This document shows positions 25,501-34,456 of a stretch of DNA of 49,455 bases, piece by piece. Source of the DNA: Betaproteobacteria bacterium (GTDB taxonomy: Bacteria; Pseudomonadota; Gammaproteobacteria; Burkholderiales; Rhodocyclaceae). Both the position numbers and the translations under genes were made by a program. How positions within the stretch are numbered: position 1 is the first letter of the stretch; the number at the start of each line of letters is the position of its first letter. The DNA is taken from positions 1 through 49,455 of the forward strand of contig JAGVUA010000007.1 of NCBI GenBank assembly GCA_019136545.1, written 5' to 3'. The notes under the pieces were generated by a model that did not search any database, had not been told where the DNA came from, and was given only the letters and a program-made list of their open reading frames with translations.

Positions 25501-26661
25501 GTGAAAAAGAACCCGGATGTAGCAATCGACGATCCCACTGATTTCTCCGCCGTCGAACGGCGGCTCGGCGTTTCGCGTCGCACCTTCTTGAAGTTCTGTA
25601 CCGGCATCGCCGCATCCTTCGGGTTGGGCACCAACGCGGCCATGGCCATGGCCAAGGCGATCGCCGATCCCATGCGACCGCCGGTGATCTGGCTGCACGG
25701 CCAGGAATGCACGGGCCCGACGGAGTCGCTGCTGCGTTCCGAGCAGCCCAGCTTCGAACACCTGATTCTCGACCTGATCTCGCTCGACTACCACCAGACG
25801 CTGGATGCCGGCGCCGGGCACCGCGTCGAGGAGATCAAGCGCGAAGCGATGCAGAAGTACAAGGGCAAGTACCTGCTCGTCGTCGAAGGCGCGATTCCCC
25901 TGGCGCAGAACGGCATCTTCTGCAAGATCGGCGGCCAGACGATGATGGACGCGACGCGCGAGGCGGCCGAGGGCGCCGCCGCCATCGTCGCCTTCGGCTC
26001 CTGCGCCAGCTGGGGCGGCGTGCAGTCCGCCTCGCCCAACCCGACCGGCGCCACCGGTGCGCCACAGTTCCTCAAGGACAAGGCGGTCGTGACGATTCCC
26101 GGCTGCCCGCCCAATCCGGCCAACTTTCTCGGCACGGTGCTTTACTTCGTCACCTACGGCAAGCTGCCGCCCATCGACGAGAAGGGCCGGCCGAAGTGGG
26201 CCTATGGCCGGCTGATCCACGAAAACTGCTACCGCCGTCCGCATTTCGACGCCGGCCGCTTCGCCACGCAGTTCGGCGACGAGGGCCATCGCCAGGGCTG
26301 GTGCCTGTACAAGCTCGGCTGCAAGGGTCCCGAAACCTACAACAACTGTCCCAGCCTGGAATACAACAACGTCGGCGGCGGCGTCTGGCCGATCGGCGTC
26401 GGCCATCCCTGCTTCGGCTGCTCGGAACAAGGCACGGGCTTCAACAAGCCGATGTTCAGCCTGGCCGAGGTCAAGACCCATACGCCGCCCAACGTTTTTC
26501 CGAGCATCAGCGATCGCCAGAACCCGACCTCGTCCACCATCGTCGCCGCTGCCGCCGTGGCCGGCGCGGCGGTCGGCGCCTTGCTGGGCGCAACGGTCGC
26601 GACGGGCAAGAAACTCGACGGCAAGCAGGAGACGGGTCAGTCGGGCGACAAGGGAGCCTGA
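25501..26661 (+). CDS. hybO: Hyb-type membrane-bound [NiFe] hydrogenase small subunit (proximal-cluster Cys replaced by Pro)
   Basis: 386 residues from a GTG with AGGAGG nine bases upstream. A Tat signal (SRRTFLKF, residues 25-32) directs the folded enzyme across the membrane; a C-terminal helix (about 340-365) anchors it. The sequence resembles E. coli HybO (group 1c). Distal-cluster ligands H240, C243, C268, C274 and medial ligands C283, C304, C307 are present. For the proximal cluster C70, C168 and C202 are present. The usual ECTGCTES, however, reads ECTGPTES: Pro73 replaces the fourth cysteine. The codon is CCG, three changes from TGC, so a single sequencing error cannot explain it. Confidence 0.93.
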   Translation: MKKNPDVAIDDPTDFSAVERRLGVSRRTFLKFCTGIAASFGLGTNAAMAMAKAIADPMRPPVIWLHGQECTGPTESLLRSEQPSFEHLILDLISLDYHQTLDAGAGHRVEEIKREAMQKYKGKYLLVVEGAIPLAQNGIFCKIGGQTMMDATREAAEGAAAIVAFGSCASWGGVQSASPNPTGATGAPQFLKDKAVVTIPGCPPNPANFLGTVLYFVTYGKLPPIDEKGRPKWAYGRLIHENCYRRPHFDAGRFATQFGDEGHRQGWCLYKLGCKGPETYNNCPSLEYNNVGGGVWPIGVGHPCFGCSEQGTGFNKPMFSLAEVKTHTPPNVFPSISDRQNPTSSTIVAAAAVAGAAVGALLGATVATGKKLDGKQETGQSGDKGA

Positions 26662-26663
26662 TC

Positions 26664-27647
26664 ATGGACCGGCGAAACTTCTTCAAAGCCTCGCTGGGCG
26701 GTGCGGTGGCTTCGGCCGCGGCCGTGGCGAGCACGGTCGCGCATGCGCGGCCGAATCTCGAGCCGGCACCGGAAGCCATCGGCATGCTCTACGACGCGAC
26801 GCTGTGCGTCGGCTGCAAGGCCTGCGTGAGCAAATGCAAACAGGTGAACGGCATGCCGCCCGTACCGATGGACGGCAATACCTATGCCGACTTCGCGCTC
26901 GACCTTTCGGCACAGACGCTCAACGTCATCAAAGTGCATAGCGACGGCAAGGGCGCGGTCAAGGATGCCCTGGCCGACGGCTTCTGCTTCGAGAAGCGCA
27001 GTTGCATGCATTGCGTCGATCCGGGCTGCGTCTCGGTCTGTCCGGTACAGGCGCTGACGCGCCATCCGAAGACCGGCATCGTCAGCTACAACTCGGATGT
27101 CTGCATCGGCTGCCGCACCTGCATGACCGGCTGCCCCTACAACGTGCCGCAGTACGACTACAACAACGCCTTCGGCAAGATCCACAAGTGCCAGATGTGC
27201 AACCAGAAGGGCGTCGAGCGCATCGACCAGGGCATGATGACCGGCTGTGCGGAAGCCTGCCCGACCGGCGCAACGCTGTTCGGCACGCGCACCGCGCTGC
27301 TCGAAGAGGCCAAGCGGCGCATGGCGCTGAAGCCCGGCGACATCTACCACTACCCGCGCGGCGACATTCGCAAGCCCGACAGCTATCACGAGAAGGCCGT
27401 ACCGCAGTACCAGCCGACCGTGTGGGGCGAGAAGGAGGCGGGCGGCACCAACGTCATGCACCTTTCCGCCGTCCCCTACGACAAGCTGGGCATGCCGCCG
27501 CTGGGCGAGCGTTCCTTCGCCTCGATCTCGGAAGGCGTACAGAGCACGCTCTACAGCTATCTCGCCTTGCCGGCGATCGCGCTCGGCGGCTTCACCTGGC
27601 TGGTGAAGCGCAATACGGAAGATGACAAGAAAGGGGGGGCAGAATGA
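26664..27647 (+). CDS. hybA: HybA-type periplasmic ferredoxin subunit
   Basis: 327 residues. A Tat signal (DRRNFFKA) starts the protein. Four cysteine clusters of [4Fe-4S] type follow: ATLCVGCKACVSKC, KRSCMHCVDPGCVSVCP, SDVCIGCRTCMTGCP and HKCQMCNQ with CAEACPTGA. A C-terminal membrane helix (about 295-315) anchors it. It should pass electrons from the small subunit to HybB and the quinone pool. The ATG at 26664 lies 2 bp after the small-subunit stop; the frame upstream is open only as a shadow of that gene. It overlaps hybB as ATGA. Confidence 0.94.
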   Translation: MDRRNFFKASLGGAVASAAAVASTVAHARPNLEPAPEAIGMLYDATLCVGCKACVSKCKQVNGMPPVPMDGNTYADFALDLSAQTLNVIKVHSDGKGAVKDALADGFCFEKRSCMHCVDPGCVSVCPVQALTRHPKTGIVSYNSDVCIGCRTCMTGCPYNVPQYDYNNAFGKIHKCQMCNQKGVERIDQGMMTGCAEACPTGATLFGTRTALLEEAKRRMALKPGDIYHYPRGDIRKPDSYHEKAVPQYQPTVWGEKEAGGTNVMHLSAVPYDKLGMPPLGERSFASISEGVQSTLYSYLALPAIALGGFTWLVKRNTEDDKKGGAE

Positions 27648-28819
27648 ACCACCACTATCAGGCGCTCGACAATCGACCGCTGTTCACGCCCTTCTTCCTG
27701 ACGATGGTTGCCATCGCCGCGTTAGGTGTGGTGTTCCTGAGCATCCGCTTCGTCTCGGGGATAGGTTCGGTCACCAACCTCAACGGCGGCTATGCCTGGG
27801 GAATCTGGGTGGTGTACGACATCGTCGTCGGCACCGCCCTGGGCTGCGGCGGCTATGCGCTGGCGGTGACGGTCTACCTCTTCAACAAAGGCAAGTACCA
27901 CCCGCTGATCCGTCCGGCGCTGGCGACCAGCCTGCTCGGCTACGGCTTCGCGGCTTTCGGCGCCTTCGTCGACATGGGCCGCTACTGGAACGCCTACAAC
28001 ATGTTCCTGCCCTGGCAGGTGAATCCGCATTCGGTGATGCTGGAAGTCGGCCTCTGCGTGGCGACCTACATACTGGTGCTGGTGATCGAGTTCTCGCCAA
28101 CGGTACTCGAATGGTTGCGCAAGCAGACCGGCTGGCAGATCCAGGCCGACGCATGGCGCAGCCGGCTCGACAAGGCGCTGTTCTTCTTCATCGCTCTGGG
28201 CATCCTGCTGCCGACCATGCACCAGTCCTCGTTGGGCAGCTTCCTGATCGCCATGGGCTGGAAGGTGCATCCGCTCTGGCAGACGTTGCACATCCAGCCG
28301 CTGCTGGCCGTGCTCTCGGCCTTCACCATGGGCTTCGCCATCGTCATCTTCGAGGGCTCGCTTCTGACCACCGGCTTCAAGCGGCATCCCGAGACGCATC
28401 TGTTCTCCGGCCTGGGCCGAATCATCATGGGGCTGATCGCCGCCTTCCTGGTCATCCGCTTCGCCTACCTGGCGGTCGCCGGCAAGCTCGGCGCGCTGTT
28501 TGCCTTCGATCTGGGCAGCCTGATGTTCTGGATCGAGACCGCGCTATTCGCCTATCCGCTGGTAGTACTGGCTTCGCCAAGGGCGCGCGAAAACGGCAAG
28601 CAGCTGCTCTACGCGGCGGTCAGCATGATCCTGGCGGGCTCGCTGTACCGGTTCGACGCTTTCCTGGTCACTTTCAATCCGGGCACCGGCTACAGCTATT
28701 TTCCGGCCCTGCCCGAGGTGATCGTCACCGTGTCGATGATCGCGGCAGAGATTGCCCTCTTCCTGTTCATCGTCAAGACTTTCCCGGTGTTGCCGCGCGA
28801 AGACCACGCGGCCGCCTGA
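27644..28819 (+). CDS. hybB: HybB-type integral membrane quinone-linked subunit (NrfD family)
   Basis: 391 residues, almost entirely hydrophobic with about ten transmembrane helices. It belongs to the NrfD/PsrC-like family, which has no haem and exchanges electrons with quinone. HybB-like features include the loop NLNGGYAWGIWVVYD and LPTMHQSSLGS. This replaces the cytochrome b subunit used by HoxKGZ or HupSLC enzymes, so the enzyme is of E. coli hydrogenase-2 type. It sits between hybA and hybC. Confidence 0.94.
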   Translation: MNHHYQALDNRPLFTPFFLTMVAIAALGVVFLSIRFVSGIGSVTNLNGGYAWGIWVVYDIVVGTALGCGGYALAVTVYLFNKGKYHPLIRPALATSLLGYGFAAFGAFVDMGRYWNAYNMFLPWQVNPHSVMLEVGLCVATYILVLVIEFSPTVLEWLRKQTGWQIQADAWRSRLDKALFFFIALGILLPTMHQSSLGSFLIAMGWKVHPLWQTLHIQPLLAVLSAFTMGFAIVIFEGSLLTTGFKRHPETHLFSGLGRIIMGLIAAFLVIRFAYLAVAGKLGALFAFDLGSLMFWIETALFAYPLVVLASPRARENGKQLLYAAVSMILAGSLYRFDAFLVTFNPGTGYSYFPALPEVIVTVSMIAAEIALFLFIVKTFPVLPREDHAAA

Positions 28820-28844
28820 CCCCGATAACGCAAAGGAGACTTCC

Positions 28845-30545
28845 GTGGCAAAACGCATTACTGTTGATCCGATCACGCGCATCGAGGGCCATCTGCGCAT
28901 CGACGTCGAAGTGGATAACGGCCATGTCACCAAAGCCTGGTCATCGGGCCAGATGTGGCGCGGCATCGAGAAGATTCTGGTCGGCCGCGATCCGCGCGAG
29001 GCGTGGTCCTACACGCAGCGCTTCTGCGGCGTGTGCACCACCGTGCATGCCATCACCTCGGTGCGCGCGGTGGAAAACGCGCTGCAGCTGGAAATCCCGG
29101 TCAACGCGCAACTGATCCGCAACATCATCCAGACGGCGCATGCCATCCAGGACCACATCGTCCATTTCTACCACCTGTCGGCGGTCGACTGGGTCGATGT
29201 CACCTCGGCGCTGAAAGCCAACCCGGTCACCACCGCCAAGCTGGCCGAATCGCTTTCGGATTGGCCGCTCAACGGCCCGCACGAGATGAAGGCGGTGCAG
29301 GAGCGCCTCAAGACCTTCGTCGGCAGCGGCCAGCTCGGCCCCTTCGCCAGCGGCTTCTGGGGCCACCCGGCGATGAAGCTGCCGCCCGACGTCAATCTGC
29401 TCGCCGTCGCCCACTACCTGCAGGCGCTCGACGTGCAGAACCTGGCCAACAAGGTCGTCGCCATCCTCGGCGGCAAGAGCCCGCACATCCAGAACGTCGC
29501 CGTCGGCGGCGTGTCGAATTCGATTGGCTTCGATGCGCCCTCGGTGCTGAATCTCGAGCGCCTGTTGCTGGTGAAGGGCTTCATCGACAAGCTCGAGCAG
29601 TTCATCAAGTCGGCCTACCTCGTGGACGTGCCGGCGATCGGCGCCTTCTATCTGGACTGGACCAAGTACGGCGGCGGCATCAACAACTACCTGACCGTGC
29701 CGGATTGTCCACAGGACACCAAGGGCACGGTGTTCGACCTGCCCGGCGGCTTCATCGCCGGCGGCGACCTGAAGAGCTTCAAGCCGATCACGACCTTCAA
29801 CGACGAGTTCTTCCGCGACGGCGTCGCCGAAAGTTCGAAGCATGCGTGGTACACCGGCGACAAGGCGCTGCACCCCTGGCAGGGCGAGACGGAGCCGCAG
29901 TACACCGACTTCCAGGACGACGGCAAGTACTCGTGGGTCAAGGCGCCGACCTTCTACGGCAAGCGCTGCGAGGTCGGTCCGCTGGCCGACGTGCATAACG
30001 GCATCGCGGCCGGCAACCCGCGCTACACCAAGTACCTGAACCAGGCGATCGGCACCCTCAAGGCCGTGAGCAAGCTCAACGACGTGCCGCTGGCGGCGCT
30101 GCAATCGACCATCGGCCGCCATGCCGCGCGCGCCGTGCGCTGCGCCGTGATGATGGACACCCTGCAGGACCAGTGGCACAAGCTGGTCGACAACATCGGC
30201 AAGGAGCAGACGACCTTCAATCCGCCGACCTTCCCGAAGGGCGAGATCAAGGGCGTCGGCTTCCATCAGGCGCCGCGCGGCGCGCTGTCGCACTGGGTGG
30301 TGATCGAGAACGGCAAGATCAAGAACTACCAGGCCGTGGTGCCGAGCACCTGGAACGCCGGTCCGCGCGACGCCAACGACCAGATCGGCCCCTATGAGGC
30401 CTCGCTGATGAACAACCCGATCGCCGATCCCGAGAGGCCGCTGGAGGTGCTGCGCACGGTGCATTCCTTCGACCCGTGCATTGCCTGCGCCATCCACATG
30501 TTCGACAACGAACAGCGGCCCATCGTCAAGGTGAAGGCGCTTTGA
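28845..30545 (+). CDS. hybC: Hyb-type membrane-bound [NiFe] hydrogenase large subunit
   Basis: 566 residues from a GTG preceded by AAGGAG. The Ni ligands are in QRFCGVCTTVH (C61, C64) and DPCIACAIH (C545, C548); H551 is followed by a 15-residue tail (MFDNEQRPIVKVKAL) for removal by HybD. Length and motif positions are almost those of E. coli HybC. It has no signal of its own and travels with the small subunit. All active-site ligands look intact, so the unusual proximal site of the partner is not part of a general decay. Its stop overlaps the hybD start (TGATG). Confidence 0.96.
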   Translation: MAKRITVDPITRIEGHLRIDVEVDNGHVTKAWSSGQMWRGIEKILVGRDPREAWSYTQRFCGVCTTVHAITSVRAVENALQLEIPVNAQLIRNIIQTAHAIQDHIVHFYHLSAVDWVDVTSALKANPVTTAKLAESLSDWPLNGPHEMKAVQERLKTFVGSGQLGPFASGFWGHPAMKLPPDVNLLAVAHYLQALDVQNLANKVVAILGGKSPHIQNVAVGGVSNSIGFDAPSVLNLERLLLVKGFIDKLEQFIKSAYLVDVPAIGAFYLDWTKYGGGINNYLTVPDCPQDTKGTVFDLPGGFIAGGDLKSFKPITTFNDEFFRDGVAESSKHAWYTGDKALHPWQGETEPQYTDFQDDGKYSWVKAPTFYGKRCEVGPLADVHNGIAAGNPRYTKYLNQAIGTLKAVSKLNDVPLAALQSTIGRHAARAVRCAVMMDTLQDQWHKLVDNIGKEQTTFNPPTFPKGEIKGVGFHQAPRGALSHWVVIENGKIKNYQAVVPSTWNAGPRDANDQIGPYEASLMNNPIADPERPLEVLRTVHSFDPCIACAIHMFDNEQRPIVKVKAL

Positions 30546-31141
30546 TGGCCGCCGAAAGTCAGCCGTCGCGGCACGCCGCCGGTGGCCCTGTGCCCCGCGT
30601 GCTGGTCATCGGCATGGGCAACGTGCTGATGCGCGACGAGGGCATCGGCGTGCGAGCCGTCGAGGAACTGGAGGCGCGCTACACCTTGCCCGACAATGTC
30701 CGGGTGGTCGATGGCGGCACCACGGGCATGGAGCTGTTCGAGCCGATGCGCAACGCCGACTGCCTGATCGTCGCCGACGCCGTCAATGCCGGCGCTCCGC
30801 CCGGCACGCGGGTGCGCATCGCCAACGAGGAGATCCGCGCCTTTTTTCAGACCAAGCTGTCCAACCATCAGCTCGGCCTGTCGGATCTGCTGGCGCTGCT
30901 GGCCTTCAAAGGCGAAATGCCGCGCCACGTCGCCATCATCGGCATGGTGCCGCACCTGCTCGACAACCGTCTGGGCTTGAGCGAGCCGGCCGCCGAAGGC
31001 CTCGACGCGATGGTGGGCATGCTCGTCGACGAGCTGGCGCGAGTCGGCGTCGTCGCGACGCCGCGCGCCGAAGTGCGCGCCGGCCACTGGCGGCGCCAGG
31101 CCGAGTTGGAACGCCTGGAGGCCGTGGCGGCATGTGCATAG
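30545..31141 (+). CDS. hybD: HybD/HupD-type hydrogenase maturation endopeptidase
   Basis: 198 residues. The core is VLVIGMGNVLMRDEGIGVRAVE, then LIVADAVNAG and the histidine in IIGMVPHLLDN, the expected Ni-sensing ligands. It should cleave the HybC tail. The first 18 residues (with ESQPSRHAAGG) precede the usual family start and are encoded by a copy of the dispersed 26-bp repeat (30554-30579). They are probably a recent N-terminal extension or the true start is further in. It overlaps hybC upstream and the hybG-like gene downstream by 10 bp. Confidence 0.93.
   Translation: MAAESQPSRHAAGGPVPRVLVIGMGNVLMRDEGIGVRAVEELEARYTLPDNVRVVDGGTTGMELFEPMRNADCLIVADAVNAGAPPGTRVRIANEEIRAFFQTKLSNHQLGLSDLLALLAFKGEMPRHVAIIGMVPHLLDNRLGLSEPAAEGLDAMVGMLVDELARVGVVATPRAEVRAGHWRRQAELERLEAVAACA
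30554..30579 (+). repeat. Reference copy of the dispersed 26-bp repeat, at the start of hybD
   Basis: Begins GAAAGTCAGCCGTCGC and ends GGCACGCCGC. It lies in the non-conserved N-terminal extension of HybD. Matches elsewhere in the window: 24/26 in hoxC, 23/26 in hoxX, 22/26 at 7410 and in hoxH, 21/26 in nikK. Confidence 0.6.
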
Positions 31142-31413
31142 CGCTGCCCGTGCAGATCGTCCGGCCGGGCCCGGTGAGCGCGCTGTGCCGCGGTCGGAAC
31201 GGCGAGGAGGAGGTCACCATGCTGCTGGTCGGCGAGCAGCCGGCCGGCGCGTGGGTGCTGAGCTTCCTCGGCTGGGCGCGGGAAGTCATCAGCGAACGGC
31301 AGGCGCGCGAGATCGACCTGGCCCTCGACGGCTTGCAGGAAATCATGGACGGCGCCGAGAGCATCGACGTCGACCGGCATTTTCCGGGGCTGGCGCGGGA
31401 GGTGCCGGCATGA
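31132..31413 (+). CDS. hybG: HypC-family chaperone HybG/HupF
   Basis: 93 residues beginning MCIALPVQIV; the N-terminal Met-Cys is the family signature and the cysteine binds the Fe(CN)2CO intermediate. It is longer than the hypC product at 34235 and sits next to hybD, so it is probably the chaperone dedicated to the Hyb large subunit (called HupF in rhizobia). It overlaps the genes on both sides. Confidence 0.85.
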   Translation: MCIALPVQIVRPGPVSALCRGRNGEEEVTMLLVGEQPAGAWVLSFLGWAREVISERQAREIDLALDGLQEIMDGAESIDVDRHFPGLAREVPA

Positions 31414-31952
31414 TGACGTTCTCGCCCGAAGTACAGGCAGCGCGCGTCGCCGCGGCCTTCGAGCGCATCCACGACGAGCAGATGGCCGGCCTGCCGCTGC
31501 TCAATCATGCGCTCGGGGTGGCGACGCTCGGCTTCCGGGAACACGCTGGCCGCGTCGTCGGCATGCTGGTGACGCCCTGGATGATGAGCGTCGTGCTGTT
31601 GCCGGGCGTGGAGGACGACGACTGGCAGGCGATGGCGCTGGGCGACAAGCAGACGCATGCCTTCCCCGGCGGCAGCTTCCGCTTCCTGGTCAATCGCGTG
31701 GACGAGCTCGGCGTTTTCCAGGTGCATTCCGTGCATTCGCCGATGCGCGGGTTCCCGAGCCAGTCGGCGGCGTTGGCGGAGGCCGCCGGCTTCCTGGAGC
31801 GGCTGCTGACGCCGGCAAACGCGGAGCCCCAGCAGGATCTGGTGGACGAGGAGCTGCTCGGCCGCATCCTGCGCGGCGAAGCGGTGCCTGCGGTGGATGC
31901 GGCGGTCGGCGCCATGCAGGCAGGCTCCCCGGAAGGCGGGCGGGGCCGGTAA
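31410..31952 (+). CDS. hybE: HybE/HupJ-type hydrogenase assembly chaperone
   Basis: 180 residues, starting MMTFSPEVQAARVAAAFERIHDEQMAGLP-like sequence with the core LGVLVTPW-type motif (here VVGMLVTPWMMSVVLLP). The family assists maturation and Tat quality control of membrane-bound hydrogenases. The C-terminal 50 residues are variable. It overlaps the hybG-like gene as ATGA and is followed 32 bp later by hypA. Confidence 0.85.
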   Translation: MMTFSPEVQAARVAAAFERIHDEQMAGLPLLNHALGVATLGFREHAGRVVGMLVTPWMMSVVLLPGVEDDDWQAMALGDKQTHAFPGGSFRFLVNRVDELGVFQVHSVHSPMRGFPSQSAALAEAAGFLERLLTPANAEPQQDLVDEELLGRILRGEAVPAVDAAVGAMQAGSPEGGRGR

Positions 31953-31984
31953 GATTCTCCCTGTCCGGTTCGTCGCGCGCCGCC

Positions 31985-32326
31985 ATGCATGAAATGTCCC
32001 TCGCCGAGGGCATCCTCCAGTTGCTCGAAGACGCCGCCCGCCGCGAGAATGCCAGGCGGGTCAGCGCCGTCTTCCTCGAGATCGGGCAGCTGGCTAGCGT
32101 CGAGGTCGAGTCGCTGCGCTTCTGTTTCGACGCGGTCGTCAAGGACAGCATCGCCGAGGGTGCGCGCTTGGAGATCGTCGAGGCGCCGGGCACCGGCTGG
32201 TGCCTCGACTGCAGCCAGTCGGTGCCGATGAGCGACAAGCTTTCCGCCTGCCCGCGCTGCGGCAGTTTTCGGGTGCAGGTGACGGGCGGCACGGAAATGC
32301 GCGTCAAGGAACTGGAAATCGAGTAA
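31985..32326 (+). CDS. hypA: Nickel insertion protein HypA
   Basis: 113 residues, the standard length. The N-terminal MHEMSLAEGI supplies the nickel-binding His2. The zinc site is made by WCLDC and CPRC. It delivers nickel to the large subunits together with HypB, which starts 12 bp downstream. Confidence 0.97.
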   Translation: MHEMSLAEGILQLLEDAARRENARRVSAVFLEIGQLASVEVESLRFCFDAVVKDSIAEGARLEIVEAPGTGWCLDCSQSVPMSDKLSACPRCGSFRVQVTGGTEMRVKELEIE

Positions 32327-32338
32327 GGAAACAAGACC

Positions 32339-33145
32339 ATGTGCACCACTTGCGGCTGCGGCCACGACGAAACGAAAATCGAGGGTCATGCCCACGAACA
32401 TGGGCACGACCATGATCACGAGCATGGCCACGATGGCCACCACCATCACCATGGTCATGCCTACGCGCCCAGGCGCAGCCACGCGCCGGGCATGACGCCG
32501 GCGCGCATGCTGAAGATCGAGCAGGACATCCTGTCGAAGAACGACGCTTACGCGCGCGAGAACCGCGCCTTTCTGGCCGACCGGCGCGTCTTTGCGCTCA
32601 ACCTCGTTTCCAGCCCCGGCTCGGGCAAGACCACGCTGCTGTGCAAGACCATCGAGATGCTCAAGGGCCAGTGCGCGGTGGCGGTGATCGAGGGCGACCA
32701 GCAGACCAGCAACGACGCCGAACGCATCCGCGCCACCGGTGCGCCGGCCGTCCAGATCAATACCGGCAAGGGCTGCCACCTCGACGCCCACATGGTCGGC
32801 CATGCCATGCAGCAGCTTAGCCTGCCCGAGCGCTCGCTGCTGATGATCGAGAATGTCGGCAACCTCGTCTGCCCGGCCGCCTTCGACCTCGGCGAGGCGC
32901 ACAAGGTGGTCATCCTCTCGGTGACGGAAGGCGAGGACAAGCCGCTCAAGTACCCGGACATGTTCCGCGCCGCCGACCTGATGCTGCTCAACAAGTGCGA
33001 CCTGCTGCCGCACCTGAGGTTCGACGTCGATCAGGCTATCGAGGCGGCGCGGCGCGTCAATCCGGCCATCCAGGTGATCCGCGTCTCCGCGACCACCGGC
33101 GAAGGCATGGGCGACTGGCTGGCATGGCTGCAAGCGCGACGCTGA
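32339..33145 (+). CDS. hypB: Nickel-binding GTPase HypB with histidine-rich N-terminus
   Basis: 268 residues. The N-terminal MCTTCGCGH nickel site is followed by a His/Asp-rich stretch (about 20-42) likely to store nickel. The G domain has Walker [30 protein letters not shown] and NKCDLLP. It hydrolyses GTP to drive nickel transfer with HypA. The truncated hypF gene starts inside its last codons (22-bp overlap). Confidence 0.97.
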   Translation: MCTTCGCGHDETKIEGHAHEHGHDHDHEHGHDGHHHHHGHAYAPRRSHAPGMTPARMLKIEQDILSKNDAYARENRAFLADRRVFALNLVSSPGSGKTTLLCKTIEMLKGQCAVAVIEGDQQTSNDAERIRATGAPAVQINTGKGCHLDAHMVGHAMQQLSLPERSLLMIENVGNLVCPAAFDLGEAHKVVILSVTEGEDKPLKYPDMFRAADLMLLNKCDLLPHLRFDVDQAIEAARRVNPAIQVIRVSATTGEGMGDWLAWLQARR

Positions 33146-34233
33146 GTTTATCGAGGGCGGGGCCGCCGGTGCTCGCCACCGGCGCCTGGTTCAAGAACAC
33201 CGTCTGCGCGCTTCGGGACGGCGAGGCCGCCTTGTCGACGACGGTGGGCGACCTCAATACGCCCGAGGCCTGCGCGAGTTTCGACCAAGCCTGCGACGAA
33301 ATGCGGGTTTGGCTGCAGGCGCCGCCTGCCGCGCTCGCCTGCGATCTCCATCCCGACTTTTATTCGAGCCGGATGGCCGCCAGCCTGGCCAGCGAACTCG
33401 ACGTGCCGCTGGTCACCGTCCAGCACCACCACGCCCATATCGCTTCCCTGTGCGCCGAGCACGGCATTGAGGGCTCCGTGATCGGCCTGGCGCTCGACGG
33501 CGTGGGGCTGGGCACCGACCAGACGCCCTGGGGCGGCGAACTGCTGCGCGTGGATGGCGCGTGCTTCGAGCGGCTCGGCCATTTTCGCCCCATCGCGCTG
33601 CCGGGCGGCGACCACGCCGCCCGCGAGCCGTGGCGCGTTGCGGCGAGCATTCTTTATGCCCTGGGCCGTGGCGCCGAGATCACATGCCGCTTCGCCGACG
33701 AGCCGGGCGCGGCGATGCTGGTGACCATGCTCGCAAAGCGGCTCAACTGTCCCGAAACCTCGAGTGCCGGCCGCGTGTTCGACGCCGCGGCGGGGCTGCT
33801 CGGCATATCGCGGCGCATGAGTTTCGAGGCCGAAGCGGCCATCGCGCTCGAGCGGGCGGCTACGCGCCATGTCGAAGCCCACGGCTGGCCAGGGCCGGCG
33901 GAATGGCGCATTGCGGACGACGGCCAGCTCGACCTGCTGCCCGCCCTGGGCAGGCTGGCCGATGTCGCCGACGCCGATCATGGCGCCGCGGTTTTTCATG
34001 CCACGCTGGTGGCGGCGCTCGCGGACTGGGCCATGCGCGCTGCCGAACGCAGCGGCATCGGCAGGATCGCCTGCGGCGGTGGCTGCTTCCTCAACCGTCT
34101 GCTCGCCACGGGTTTGCGCAGCAGACTCGAAGCGGCCGGCTTTCAAATGTTCGAGGCGGCGCGGGTGTCGCCCGGCGATGCCGGCATCGCGCTCGGTCAG
34201 GCCTGGGTCGCGCGAAGCGTTCTGGAGAACTGA
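33124..34233 (+). CDS. hypF: Truncated HypF (carbamoyltransferase domain only)
   Basis: 369 residues; full-length HypF has about 750. Only the C-terminal Kae1-like carbamoyltransferase part is present: the metal-site motif [21 protein letters not shown] with WGGELL, and [11 protein letters not shown]. The acylphosphatase, zinc-finger and YrdC-like domains that make the carbamoyl-adenylate are missing. I recall that HypF1 of Cupriavidus necator and rhizobial HypF are also short, so this is a recurring form rather than obvious decay. Cyanide ligand synthesis may need another HypF or a separate YrdC-like partner. Start chosen as the first ATG after the HypB core. Confidence 0.9.
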   Translation: MAASATLSLSRAGPPVLATGAWFKNTVCALRDGEAALSTTVGDLNTPEACASFDQACDEMRVWLQAPPAALACDLHPDFYSSRMAASLASELDVPLVTVQHHHAHIASLCAEHGIEGSVIGLALDGVGLGTDQTPWGGELLRVDGACFERLGHFRPIALPGGDHAAREPWRVAASILYALGRGAEITCRFADEPGAAMLVTMLAKRLNCPETSSAGRVFDAAAGLLGISRRMSFEAEAAIALERAATRHVEAHGWPGPAEWRIADDGQLDLLPALGRLADVADADHGAAVFHATLVAALADWAMRAAERSGIGRIACGGGCFLNRLLATGLRSRLEAAGFQMFEAARVSPGDAGIALGQAWVARSVLEN

Positions 34234-34234
34234 C

Positions 34235-34456
34235 ATGTGTCTTGCCATCCCCGCGCGGGTTGCGGAAATCCTCGGCGGCGACCAGGCGGTGGTCGACCTC
34301 GGCGGCGTCAGGAAGGAAGTTTCCCTGGCGCTGCTCGATGACGTGAGCGTCGGCGATTACGTGATCGTGCACGTCGGCTACGCGCTGCAGAAACTCGATC
34401 CCGAGGAGGCGGCGCGGACGCTGGCCTTGTTTGCGGAGATGGGAAAGCCGGCGTGA
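34235..34456 (+). CDS. hypC: HypC chaperone
   Basis: 73 residues beginning [12 protein letters not shown] with the essential Cys2. It carries Fe(CN)2CO with HypD to the large-subunit precursor. It is the second HypC-family member in the operon, besides the 93-residue HybG/HupF-like protein, and probably serves the other hydrogenases. It overlaps hypD by 4 bp. Confidence 0.95.
   Translation: MCLAIPARVAEILGGDQAVVDLGGVRKEVSLALLDDVSVGDYVIVHVGYALQKLDPEEAARTLALFAEMGKPA

Noticed and set aside
25707..27647. A 646-residue open frame ending with HybA
   Set aside because: The first half is an off-frame reading of the small-subunit gene; HybA has its own Tat signal starting at 26664.
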